Made by a program: the position numbers and the translations under genes
Assembly (NCBI GenBank): GCA_963930775.1
Contig: OZ005694.1
Span: 5,325,054-5,389,053, forward strand
Direction: 5' to 3'
DNA from: Cliona cf. orientalis
Lineage: Eukaryota; Porifera; Demospongiae; Clionaida; Clionaidae
Length of the DNA stretch: 64,000 nucleotides
In this document: piece by piece, positions 11,710 through 22,566 of the stretch
Layout of the letters: every line of letters starts with the position of its first letter
Position numbering within the stretch: the stretch's first letter is position 1
Notes under the pieces: model-generated
Told to the model about the DNA's origin: nothing
Databases searched by the model: none
Seen by the model: the letters and a program-made list of their open reading frames with translations, nothing else

Positions 11710-11779
11710 CTGCTGCTTAAACTTGGATAAACTGACAGGAACCTGGTCTTTACATATGTTTATCTGGCTTTCTAACAGG

Positions 11780-12676
11780 GATAAATATACCATTTCGTCC
11801 AGTGATGCTGATGATATCCGCACAGCATCAACCAATGCCACCGATGCTACAGATCAAGTAAAGACTGTAGACCGGTTTGCAGAGAAGAATGGCCTCCAAC
11901 TCAGCCTGGAAAAGTGAAATGTCTGGGTGTGTGGTGGAGTTCTAGCGGCTCTAGCCACAAGAGCATAGAGGAACGCATCAGCAAAGCTCGTGGGGCCTTC
12001 TTTGCTCATGGTCAGCTGGGCTCCTTCCATGGCCAACTGAATCCACTTTCATCTAGAAGCCTCATTGAATCCTGCGATTGCCAAGAACTACTGCAAATAG
12101 CATCCCCTTGATAACTCTGGATTGGCCATCTATGAGATGCCGCTGTCTCTGTGCAAAGCTGTGCTTCTTGTTTCGAGCCTGCTCTGGAGATTCAAATACT
12201 GACACATTGAGGGAAGAGGTGTTCAAGACTCTAATGTAGAGGCACTAGACCTTGTCAAGCAATGCCGTCTCCTTGAGCTTCCCTATTCCACAAACTTCAC
12301 CAGCGAAGTATTGTCAAACTCAGCTGGATCTCTTAAGGGTCTGAAAAAGCGAATTATCGAAGTAGATCGCTCCTACCAACTGAAACAGGCTCTGAATCAC
12401 CCATCTCAGAAACTAGTCACTCGAGTTGCTATGGCTATTGGCTGGCTGAAAGTCTGGGACGAGGCACTGGACCGCAGTCCCACAGGCACCTTGGCCTCAC
12501 TCTCCATCCTCAAGCTGCTATGTAAAACTGTGTTTGCCGACAGAAAATGTCCTGTGGAACTATGCAGTGAAACTATTCCATCTGACCACGCACTGAACAA
12601 TCACTTTTTAACCCAGCACTGGACAAAAAGTGGAATTTCCTGCACTACAGAAAACGTACAGTGGATGTCCAAGTGA
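11780..12676 (+). pseudogene. decayed non-LTR retrotransposon, reverse transcriptase 3' part
   Basis: Three frames each hold a piece of one protein. The first (about 11,795-11,917) has an ADDI motif followed by F-A-E-K-N-G-L-Q-L-S-L-E-K, the palm/thumb pattern of LINE reverse transcriptases; the catalytic tyrosine position reads Asp or Ser here. The second (11,914-12,111) has CLGVWWSSSGSSHKSIEERI and KARGAFF. The third (12,311-12,676) ends in a CPVELC...H-x4-H finger typical of LINE C-termini. At least two frameshifts separate the pieces and the 5' half is absent, so this is a dead fragment. Confidence 0.7.
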
Positions 12677-12815
12677 AGTTTCCTGTACGTTTTTTGTACA
12701 TGCACTCATGAAGTATACTGCACAGTTTCTTAGGCTAGTGGGGAGTGAAGTTTCCTGTACATTTTTTGTACATGCACTCATGAAGTATACTGCACAGTTT
12801 CTTAGGCTAGTGGAT
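12673..12815. repeat. two tandem copies of a ~73-bp unit
   Basis: GTGAAGTTTCCTGTACRTTT through CTTAGGCTAGTGG occurs twice in a row, immediately after the LINE fragment. The first copy may derive from the LINE 3' end. Apparent frames across it are repeats, not genes. Confidence 0.75.
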
Positions 12816-13008
12816 AGATCATGTGTCACTAACATATCATTCATATTCTGTGTACACATGAAACTTGATGTCTTGTTGTGTTATCTGTGCTGGTGGATAC
12901 ATGAACATGATGAAGTGTCACTAACATTTCATTCACACATTCTCCCACTATAATTATTATGCAAGAAGTGGTTGGGCCCGCTCTCTACTCATACAAGGCT
13001 ACCTGCTG

Positions 13009-13375
13009 AATGATGAGACATCTTGACAGCTCTCTGGCTGGGCTCATCGTTGCCCCCACAAGCCGGCTCCCTTCTCACTGTGACCCAAGGCTACCTGCCG
13101 AAAGATGGAACATCTTGACAGGCTGCTGCCGAAAGATGAGACATCTTGACAGCTCTCTGGCTGGGCTCATCGTTGCCCTTCTCTTCTCACACAAGGCTAC
13201 CTGCCGAAAGATGGGACATCTTGACAGGCTGCTGCCGAAAGATGAGACATCTTGACAGCTCTCTGGCTGGGCTCATCGTTGCCCTTCTCTTCTCACACAA
13301 GGCTACCTGCCGAAAGATGGAACATCTTGACAGGCTGCTGCCGAAAGATGAGACATCTTGACAGCTCTCTTCATG
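13009..13375. repeat. minisatellite, ~106-bp unit, four partial or complete copies
   Basis: GATGAGACATCTTGACAGCT recurs at about 13,011, 13,136, 13,242 and 13,348. The last two spacings are exactly 106 bp. A half-unit GATGG.ACATCTTGACAGGC alternates with it, so the unit is itself an older duplication. The period is not a multiple of three and the frames shift, so this is not coding. Confidence 0.85.
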
Positions 13376-14260
13376 TCTCGTTTAATAACTCACTCTCTCT
13401 AGCCCTCTTCTTGTATGGCATGGGCGGAGTCCAACGCACGCGCATGGGCCCTAATGATCACGTGACATGCATGTGCCATTCATTTCAAATTGTGCTGATG
13501 CAGCGCTTAGTCTCGTCCCCAGATCTATATCTGCAGATGAAGCTGTACCCGCTGTTCGTAGTAGCTATGGCACCGTGACAAGCTTCCAGATCGACATGCA
13601 GAAGCAAAATGTGAGAAATGGGGTATGCTGTAATAACTGGCAAGATCTACACTGATAATTATTAATTTTTACCTTTATACACAGGATGATGGTGTGCACG
13701 GTCAGGCTGCCACTTTTTGTGACAGTATCGTGAGCTATCACGAGTGAACTTGAAAGCGATTTGGCCTCAGTTATTATCTGGTAAGTTGATAGAATAACTA
13801 TAAAACAGTTTAAATCATACAAAATAATTTACCAGGTGAACCAGTGAGTGCTGTGTGGATGATTAGTAGGAAGTTTGGAGCTGTTCAGTACCAGACGGCT
13901 GCTTTGAGGTACATGTGGCTTTACATCAAAGTTATATAATTGGTAAGTTCATAATGTTACATGTGAGGCTACTGAACTTTGTTTTTGGAAGGATGTACCA
14001 TGTACAAAGTATAGCTGCCTTGAACCGTGCGTGATGTCATCACCCAATACAAATTCACTTCCACATGTCATGGTACGAGTGTGTGCCATACTTGAGCCAT
14101 AACTCTCCCAGAATTACTGAATGTGTACAATGTATGCTACAGACTAATGTACTGACCTTGTGTGTATTTATTTCTCACTACAGAGTGAATGTGACCAAGT
14201 TACCAGAAGCTATGACAACTCGATATGTAACTAAGGTTGAACATATTTAGTGACTGTGTA
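13376..14260 (+). other. possible exons of an unrecognised gene
   Basis: Short open blocks with splice-like borders lie on the plus strand: one ending at 13,610 (…QIDMQKQN, then GTGAGA), 13,685-13,748 (after TTATACACAG), 13,837-13,908 (after TTTACCAG, EPVSAVWMISRKFGAVQYQ, then GTACAT) and about 14,185-14,235. Phases were not all reconcilable and the second block stops. I do not recognise the product. It may be a relic. Confidence 0.25.
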
Positions 14261-15762
14261 CACAATATTATGACTGTACTTGTGTTGCTGTATAGTGTAC
14301 GTATGTTGTATGCTGTATTTTTGTAGTGTATTGTCATTGCTGAAAACTATTGATTTCACGTATTTTTTCATCAGGATACCTGATATGTCCTTAAAGATTT
14401 CCTACAGTATGATAGTTCATAAATCCTCTGGTACATGATATGTGTAGGAAATTCAGCCCTATCCTCTACCTGAGACGCTACCTAAAATGTGTAGTTTCCT
14501 GTAGTATGGATAAGTGAAAGGGACATCGTGTGCCCTTCATATTTTTTATACAAAAACTGTGTGAGGAAATCTCTCTCTTTGTCCAGTGCAGCACACCGAC
14601 CTCAACATGGATATTGACTCTCTATTTGACACTATTTGTTCATGTTCTGAAGAACTTTTTACTATTGGTTTAAAATTAAGTAAATTTGTGTAATTTTCTA
14701 TCATAGTATAAGTATATCTACACTGTATTGTGTATCCTGTTTGGGCAGTAAATATGAACTTTGACTTGACTACCTGAGGTGAGATTGATTGTTTCTCATT
14801 ACCTCGATCAGTATCAATCTCCTGGAGTGGATGCGGGCTGGCGCAGGCGGTCATTTTTAGTACATGATTCTTCACCATCGTGACATGCCACATTATACTT
14901 TAATTATGCGGCATGTGTGCATGCATGCATGATATCGATATACTGCATGTAAGTTATATACACCAATTATATAGACTCCTAAAGGAGAAGAGGGCATGCA
15001 TGTAAGTAGCTATAGGCACCTGGCAAAATATAAACTAGGGCTACTAAAAAATCATAGTGAAAGCCAACCGGTGACTGCAGCTGTTACTGATCTGAATTTT
15101 GCTGGTACACAGGACGCTATGGCAGTTACATGCCCTCTCTCCCTTTGGGATCATAGTGAGCCCAAAACTTATGCGGGCGCCGGGCGGCTCAGTGGAAATG
15201 GTCGTTTAATCACAAGTTTGATGGGAAATGGTCGTCAAAAATAAGCTCCGCTTGTCCCAAAATGGGGAATCCCAAGGGACGTCACGGTAGGATTCTTTCC
15301 GCCCACTCCTCCGTATATCCCTCAAGGTACTTTCCCTCTACCGAGAGCGAGCTGACAAGGCAAGTTTGATCCTCTACACTGCTGGACAGTCCAGCCCAAC
15401 CAAGTGAGCTCCGGTGTCTGAATAGTGCCGTAATTGTTGAATCACTGCTAGCTAGTGAAGAATCCAGAACTAAACTAGAGCTCTCTCGAGCACAAAACCC
15501 TCGGCGCGCTGCATGGCATTTAAGCTACACGATTCAACAGTTGCATGCAGAAAGGGGGCAGCTAAAGGGCTGGGGCCAGGGCCAGACAGGGATGAGGCTA
15601 ATGTTATACTTGCACAGCAGTGTTATTCAAGACGGTTCAACAGCTCAAAGCAGCAACAATCCTAGCGTGTTGTATCGAACTCCGCACTGTGGTGTCGACG
15701 TCAACTCAACCATCCTCACTGTAGCCTAACGTCCAATTCTTGGGGACTTAGCTAGCTACATC
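14261..15762. other. no gene seen
   Basis: AT-rich to about 14,990, then more GC-rich to 15,760. Open frames are short and lack recognisable motifs. A duplicated phrase GGAAATGGTCGT occurs near 15,190 and 15,223. Confidence 0.4.
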
Positions 15763-16785
15763 TTAAGGTACCATTAAATTGCGTGGGCGTGAGGTGGGGG
15801 ATATGACACCTAAACCACATCAAAGTCATTAGTGAGGTGCATGTTGTGTAACCACGCCCTTTTAATTGCACAGGTCTCAGGGGTGTGGCTGCTAGAGCCG
15901 GAAGTGTTCATTTAATATCCTCCATGGACCGGAAGCCGAGCCGGAAGGGAGGGGCCAGGCCACGCCCAAAACAGCCCCACCCTGTTCCCCAAGGACCACC
16001 ATTCTCAATCAAGTGCCTACTAACCACCGGATGTCCACCGGAAGCCCACAATCAATCGCAATTAAAACACACAGCTTCCTCAAGGCCAAAACACACACAA
16101 ACACTTGGAGGCCGTTCTGCCACACCGCCCACGCAAGAGCTCACCTCATTTCCTGTGTGGGCGGAGTAACAACACGTCATCGCAACCACATCCGCTTCAA
16201 ACCATCGTCAGCTTCCGTCCAGCCGTACAGGCCCCTCGATCGCACCGCCGTACAGTGCCTCATTAACAGACATGGCCTCACCTTTGACCTCCTGCCACGC
16301 CCCCAAAGCCTCCTCGCGGGGTTCAAAGGTCACCACCGCAGCCGGGACACGCCCACCTATCGCCGAGGCCAAGTCCCAGGCGCCGATGTCCAAGCACTGG
16401 CCCGTGAAGCCACGCCCAATCGGAAGCAATAAAACCTGCATTAACGCACACGCACACACTCCACACAGTGCCAGGAACACGCCCACATGCTTAATTAGGC
16501 CTAATAAGCTTTTTTTTTTTTTTTTTTTTTTTTTTAAGTCGTTGCGGTTAATAGTTAAGAAAGAATGCTTTGATCTTGCTTTGATGTGGGCAATTACCGG
16601 CCTTTTCTTCAGGGGCCACTTCCGGTCGCTAATTACACGCGCATAATCATCCCTGGCCGATTCTGGACACGCCCACCTTCGACCAAAAGCACTCGTATGG
16701 CCTCTTCGGCCACGCCCCTTCACGATTCGCTAATTGAATTAGCCATTCCTGACGCTCACGCCCACGCAATTAAATGGTACCTTAA
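15763..16785. mobile_element. ~1.0-kb inverted-repeat element flanked by TTAA
   Basis: TTAA at 15763-15766 and 16782-16785 flanks a block whose ends start GGTACCATTAAATTGCGTGG at 15767 and end with the complement at 16781. The inverted match is at least 27 bp with one mismatch. TTAA duplication is typical of piggyBac and Kolobok superfamilies. The inside is GC-rich with an internal T run (about 29 T at 16,510-16,537) and no transposase. The several open frames inside have low-complexity proline, lysine or threonine-rich translations and no domain. A non-autonomous element is most likely. Confidence 0.7.
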
Positions 16786-18551
16786 CTAGAAGGACTATGA
16801 TGCAAAGCCTTGGCACAAGACTGAAGTACACTGAGCAATATTGCATGTCCAATATTATCACAACTCACTTGGTTTCAAGCACTGTAATTCCATGCATGCA
16901 TACAAGCCAGAGAATCAAAGAAGAATACAGGCAGCTAAGCCGCTTAGAATTGAAAAGAAGCCAAAAGCTCGCTGGTGGACTGAGGGGCGGGATTGATGCA
17001 ATCGCGCATGCGCTGAGGGTTATAGACGTATATACCGTATATAGTGCGCAACCTATTTATACGTTAAGTCATGCTAGCGCTAACTCGGGCAAAGTCAAGA
17101 AGCTTAGAATCGACAAATGACACCAAAACTGGCGAACAAAGCGTTTTCGGAGAAATCCACACAAATCATGAATTGGGAACGCCATAAGGAACCTTGCAAC
17201 ACCGCAAATTGGACTAGCAAACGAGGTATGTAGCAGCTAGCGTGGTAACAGACAGACAGACAGACAGACAGACAAACCAACTACAGTAACCCTCGCGCAT
17301 GCGCCGAGGGTTAATTAAAGTTGTGAAAGTGCTGCTCGATCCGCTATTAAAACTAACTTCGGAATTTAGTGGGTGCAGAGTCCAGCAAAGAATAGTTACC
17401 AGCACAGGGGCGGATACAGGATTTTAAGAGAAGGGGGGTCAAGGAAGAGAAGTAGTTATGCGCGCGAAGCGCGCGAAAAATTTTCACGACCACGCCCCGT
17501 AATTAGCGGACCACACCCAATTAATACAAATATACAGCTAATACAGCCATATGCATAGCATTTACCTGGACAAATGTCTTACCTTTGAAAGTAGGATGTG
17601 ATCAGTGAACTTTAATATTGACTTTGTTTCAATTTCATGGTGTGTCAGATATAATCCAGATGCACAGTACTGAGCAGAGCTCAGATCATGCATATGCGCA
17701 TATGCGCGCGCATGCTTGTGGTACATCACGTGACTACCTAGGTAGGTAAAGGTCGTTATTCTCGATCATTAAAGGGATAATAGCTACCATACATAATAAT
17801 AATCTTTACATATTCAGATGCAACAACCTTTTTCTTCTTCTCTGGAGGCAGACTGTCCACTCTATCTACTATTTCTAGCTTTCTTTTAACAGTTTAGAAC
17901 CTGATATCGATACTGCTAGATATAGCTACTTCTGGCTAGTGCAGCTGCACTCAGCTGCAGCCATGTGGTGCCCATGTGATCTATTTTCCGTATACTATAT
18001 GTGCATGTCCGTATCTAGACCTTATGCGTGTTCTAATTAAGCGAAAGTGCCATTTCGAATTTATGTATTAGCTATATGTGGGGAATTGGAAAGACTTCAA
18101 ATTAGAAGAAAATTCGTGGTAAGCGGATTCGAATTAGGTGGACTACACTGTATTAAGGTCTGGTTACCGTTAATAAGTGCCTGCACATGCGCTTTTCCCT
18201 CTTGGTGAAGGACAATTTGCACTTAATTATACTATAATACAACAAAAATATTTTTCAGAGCAATAAGTTTCTTATAATATATTATTATATGATAATTATG
18301 ATATGAGAAAAGGGGCAATTTTGTGCAAAACGCTAAATTTTAACTATTTTTTCAAGTTGCCACCACTCAAAGGTACCAAGAGCCATAAGCTTTATTCTTG
18401 GTTTATAAACATTCCTGCCCTTCTACCATGTCCTAACCCGGAGGGCATAAAAGATGCGCTCTTCTACAAGTTTAGAAGGCTCACTATTGGTCAGAATTGT
18501 AGTGCTGTGTGCACAAATCAGGGGGTCATAGAGATACATTCTTGAGTAAAT
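16786..18551. other. repeat-rich non-coding stretch
   Basis: Contains a GACA microsatellite (about 17,250-17,276). Direct copies of GCGCATGCGC.GAGGGTTA lie near 16,997 and 17,297. A CpG-rich GCGCGCGCATGC block lies at about 17,700-17,715. No gene supported. Confidence 0.4.
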
Positions 18552-18912
18552 GGCATGAAGGGATGGTAGTGCCAAAATACACAAATAAGATTTGTAGGAA
18601 TAATATATCACACCAACTATACATCCCTACACTTGCCTTTTGAGTATAGCCGTGTACACACATAATATTATTATATATGGGGCACATGCAGGATTGGAAA
18701 ATCAATATAATATATCATGGATCAACATCAAAATATAGCGATACTTTATATACTGAATCACAAGTGTAACATATTAATTATCGAGAAAAGCAAGCATAGG
18801 GATGTATAGTGGGTGTGATACGTACATTATCCCTACAAATCTTGTTTGTGTATTTTTTGGCACTGCCATCCTACTTCATCCTTCAATTTTATTCAATTGT
18901 TTTTTATACTCG
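18552..18912. mobile_element. foldback MITE family A, copy 1 (left arm partly lost)
   Basis: Arms contain TGTAGGRATAAT...CATCCCTAC and TTTTTGGCACTGCCATC in opposite orientation around a short AT-rich centre. The right arm ends TCAATTGTTTTTTATACT. The same arms occur at 20,011-20,393 and 34,975-35,347. The left arm lacks the outer AATTGAAGGATGAAG part. Non-coding. Confidence 0.7.
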
Positions 18913-18964
18913 TATATATTGAGCTAGCGATTTAGATATCAAACTAAGCTGTCTCTTACATTTA

Positions 18965-19669
18965 TACCGTATAGCGGGAAATTTTCGAGGGTATTAATTT
19001 TCGCTCTTTTCACGGATCAGGGTGAATCCGCGAAATTTTATACCTCGAAAATTTCCCGCTAAATTATAAACGGTAAGACTTGACGACCCGTTCCTACACA
19101 GACTTAGCTAGCTCGAGCATGCGCAGTCCCACCAGCACATGATATCAGTAGAATGGGTGTGGTCGATACAAACCACAAGGCATACTGAACAGAAAATGCA
19201 CTATTTGTAGCGTTAGCAAGCCATTTTCGAAGAAAGAGCGAACATATTATAGCTGACATTTTTCTTGGGACGTCGGTCCAACTATTGTTGAAGCCTCGGG
19301 TTTTGTGACAGCTACAGCGTAGGGGTCACGGACGTTGCCGGGCTCTCGGATACACGTCAGATTTTCTCCAACTTCAACCTCCCAAATGCTTTGATACTCG
19401 TGGTAGCCACGGATCATCGCCTCCACAACACAGCTTCGTAGTTCAGACATAGTTAGCTCGTGTTTAACACTAGCCTCGTATAGATCTACACCCAGGCCTT
19501 TGAAAGGGTATATACGATGAAAGAAGAGGGGCGTGGTTTTATTGCATCCAATTTGGGGGTGTGGCTTTGTCTCAGGGCTGCACCGATCCTCGAAAATTAA
19601 AACGCGAAAAAGTTCAAAATCCCACATCCGCGAAAATTGCTACCCTCGAAAATTTCCCGCTATACGGTA
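18965..19669. mobile_element. TIR element carrying a captured HIRAN-like gene fragment
   Basis: The ends TACCGTATAGCGGGAAATTT (18965) and the complement ending CCCGCTATACGGTA (19669) match over about 29 bp and continue CGAGGGTA. Inside, a second partial terminal hairpin lies at 19,000-19,075. On the minus strand, 19247-19450 encodes MSELRSCVVEAMIRGYHEYQ followed by GENLTCIREPGNVRDPYAVA, which resembles HIRAN domains found in SNF2 helicases and in free-standing proteins. No transposase was seen. A related TIR family member is at 54,485-54,705. Confidence 0.65.
19247..19450 (-). pseudogene. HIRAN-domain fragment inside a TIR element
   Basis: From ATG near 19450 the frame reads about 67 residues to a stop at 19247. 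I-R-G-Y-H-E-Y...W...V-G-E-x-L-x-C-x-R-E-x-x-N...D-x-Y-A-V-A-V matches the N-terminal two-thirds of HIRAN-like domains, whose described role is binding DNA 3' ends. The rest of the fold seems cut off after TIVGPTSQEK. It may be a passenger exon or a short expressed ORF. Known: HIRAN occurs in HLTF and in small proteins. Inferred: capture by the element. Confidence 0.5.
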
Positions 19670-20010
19670 TGAGGACTTGCTTAGCTACCACTTTGATGTC
19701 CTTCTCGAGCTAGAAATAACCGTTCTGATGGGTACAGTACCAGCAACTCGAGCATGATTCAGCAATCAGAGTGAAACTTCCAGAAAGAAGTGAAATTAGG
19801 ATCATATTTTTATTATTAAATTTTTGCCACTCACGTAATATTCAGTGCCACTAAAATTAATAGTCAGTGTTAGCGCTTTCGCTCTAGCAAAACCATTCTG
19901 ATTGCAGCTCTTACTAATAAGCACCCTTTGACCTGCTTGCGAACATTTCAGTTCTAATTATCTGTAATTAGTTTTAGCAGCACTTATATTAGAAAGTAAA
20001 CTATAATATT

Positions 20011-20393
20011 ACAAGTATAAAAACAATTGAATGAATTGAAGGATGAAGTAGGGATGGCAGGGTCAAAAAGTATACAAACAAGATTTGTAGGGATAACCAC
20101 ATCCACTATACATCCCTACGCTTGTTTATCATGCACCTATTGATGTCGACTTGTTCGTGCTATCCAAGCTTGTTGGCTAACGTGGGAGAAATTTTCATCC
20201 CTATCACTGATGGCTCGATTTTGATTCATCGCAGTATTAATGGTTACTTTAATCCCCATGCATATAGCTACTCAAAAAGCAAGCGTAGGGATGTATAGTG
20301 GATGTGGTTATCCCTACAAATCTTGTTTGTATACTTTTTGACCATGCCATCCCAACTTCATCCTTCAATTCATTCAATTGTTTTTATACTTGT
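20011..20393. mobile_element. foldback MITE family A, copy 2
   Basis: Starts ACAAGTATAAAAACAATTGA and ends with its exact complement. Arms of roughly 110-120 bp include AGGATGAAGTAGGGATGGCA and GTAGGGATAACCACATCCAC. The loop is about 130 bp. No coding potential. Confidence 0.85.
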
Positions 20394-20698
20394 TTATATT
20401 CCTTTTTTATTGCTTTCAGTGTTACAGTAATTCATCAATGCCATCTTACATGGTTTGCTCAGCACGGTGTACTTAGGTGCCAAAGTTCGCACGTGCGCAG
20501 AAAATCAGTGGTAGCCACGCCCCCTATTCCTAGGCAGGCTGACAAAGAAGCTGCCCTAGTAGCAATGATACTCTCATAAGCTGACTGACTGCTGAGGGAT
20601 CACCGAGGAATGTCCGCTCCTTGAACCTTCGTAAGCTTATTCATGATCGAATCATTGCAGGACTCTGAAAGATAATGTATAGACTAATAGTCCCTGGC

Positions 20699-21347
20699 TA
20701 GTCTCGTAAACCAGACCCCTATTCCGCAGCGCTGGGTGTATTTCATCACCAGCACGCGGAAAGAGGGTCTGGGGATTCTGGGCACCAATCCGTGGCACAG
20801 TGGAATTTTTACGTCACGTAAACGGAATGCAATATTTTACCGCAAAACTTTTTGTTGCACCTCCTTCGAGTTCTACGCGCTGTTTATGATCCTGAACTAC
20901 TCGTTTGGACTATACTGGCTAAAAGCTATCAATAAAGTACCTAAATGTAGCAAAATCTTGAATACTTAGTCAGCGCGGCTCCTTAGCGCGTGCTTGAGTC
21001 TATTTCTGTGTCTTTTCACCATAAAAATACCTGAAAAGTCAGAAAAAAGTAGCCAAACCATCGCTGTTCAAGTAACAGTCCTCATATCTGTGCATAGACG
21101 TCCTCAAAGCGGCCTTCTGGCAAGGTTTTGCTAAAATTCGGACACTGAGCGGTGAATCGAGCAGCTTGTTAATGGCATATTTGCGGGCGCAGCATGGTCA
21201 TGTGACCATTCTGAGCGATCTCATTGGCTCTGCCGACATTCCAGTAGGTGCCACGGATTGGTGCCCAGAATTCCCAGACCCTCTTTCCGCGTGCTGGTGA
21301 TGAAATACACCCAGCGCTGCGGAATAGGGGTCTGGTTTACGAGACTA
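20699..21347. mobile_element. TAGYCTCG-family non-autonomous element, 649 bp, 10-bp target duplication
   Basis: Ends start TAGTCTCGTAAACCAGACCC and are inverted over about 100 bp (…GGGTCTGGTTTACGAGACTA). AGTCCCTGGC flanks both sides exactly (20689-20698 and 21348-21357). The interior has no transposase-like frame. Terminal sequence and duplication length match the RecQ-bearing element at 39,293-44,918. Confidence 0.85.
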
Positions 21348-21412
21348 AGTCCCTGGCCTAGCTAGCTAGCACTAACGCCTTGTACTGGACTGGCCGGCCT
21401 GTAACGTCGCGC

Positions 21413-21668
21413 GCGCCGCTGACTACAGTCATGTGACTTCGCGGCGATCACCATGGCAACACATTCTGAGCATGCGTATTATACGACAAAATGGCAAATC
21501 AGACACACCCACTCGCAGAATGCGCTGTACACGCCCACGATTAAATCGCCGTCCTGATAACACAAAACTAGCGTGCCACAGATGTGCACGCTACAAAATG
21601 GACTGGATTTATACTCAAGCTAATGTGAGAAGTCCTGGCAATATCGAGTTAGCCCGAGAAAAGTAGAA
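21413..21668. repeat. dispersed repeat family B, copy 1
   Basis: About 250 bp starting near CATGTGACTTC...ACCATGGCAACAC and ending GTTAGCCCGAGAAAAG. It is about 80 percent similar by eye to 36,510-36,770. Both contain TTATACGACAAAATGGC and CCTGATAACACAAAAC. The other copy ends in an AAAG tract, so a retroposed origin is possible. Not coding. Confidence 0.6.
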
Positions 21669-22566
21669 GACAAGAAGATTGAGATTTTTGCTTTTTTTAT
21701 GATTTCTTTACACAGTTGGTTCAGGCATACCCGATTGTTTCCATGGACGGTTCAGGTCTTGATAGATAGGTATTTTGATGTAGATTATGAATATGAAAGT
21801 TTAATAGTAAGCCAGATAGCTATATCATGACGTGTGCAGTCTACTCGGTGGGAGCGGGCCGGGGCTTATAATCGAGGCAAACAAGAACTTGAGGGTCAAA
21901 GAGGGGAGGGGGCTTATTTTCGGGAGGATACGGTATTGGGATAAAATTCTAATCTTTGGCAGCACTGAACATGCCATGATGATGGCAGAGAAGTTTATTA
22001 AATACCTGTGCGTGATCCCTGAAGAAGACTATAGGTAATGATTGCATGGTTAGTCTCTTTAGCTATCAACCACCATAATATTATTATTATGTATATAATG
22101 TATTCTATCATGCGGTCAGTTATAACTTGTGGTCACGTTTTATCTCGAAATTGAAATAAGCAATGATCAGAATAGCAACGAAAATCATAAGTACCATGGA
22201 TAATATAATACGCTTACGTGGATAGGAAACGTTTCCGTATACTATACTAATTCGCGTTTCCATCCTCGTAATCCGTATAGCGGACCGCGTGCACAGTAAT
22301 ATCCGGACTTGCATGGCGCTTCTTACCACCAACTTGAGCTATACTAACCACAAAAGAGCTATAAAGCCACTACTCTCGAAGGTAAGCGAAAATAGCGATT
22401 GTATTTGACAGTAGATAAATACTTTACCGGCACTGGAAGCGAGAATATGCCCCACAATTATGAACACATGCAATGCATCAAGCAGCTGCATAGTACTTCA
22501 AGGTCAGAACAGAATTGAAGTATAAATAATATTAATATTATTATCGTAATGTGCAGTTTGCTCAGT

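Noticed and set aside
12608..12953. Overlapping frames with a duplicated CTFFVHALMKYTAQFLRLV-type segment
   Set aside because: A tandem 73-bp non-coding repeat downstream of the LINE fragment.
13508..13530. TAGTCTCGTCCCCAG as the start of another family member
   Set aside because: Only one end is visible and no partner with duplication was found nearby; likewise TAGTCTTGTGCCCAG near 60,640.
13010..13578. Three overlapping plus-strand reading frames with near-identical translations (DSSLAGLIVALLFSHKA...)
   Set aside because: They are one 106-bp minisatellite read in successive frames; the period is not a multiple of three and no domain is present.
15885..16789. Several open frames of 94-171 codons, including one with a polylysine run
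   Set aside because: They lie inside a TTAA-flanked non-autonomous element, overlap on both strands, and the lysine run is just the T29 tract.
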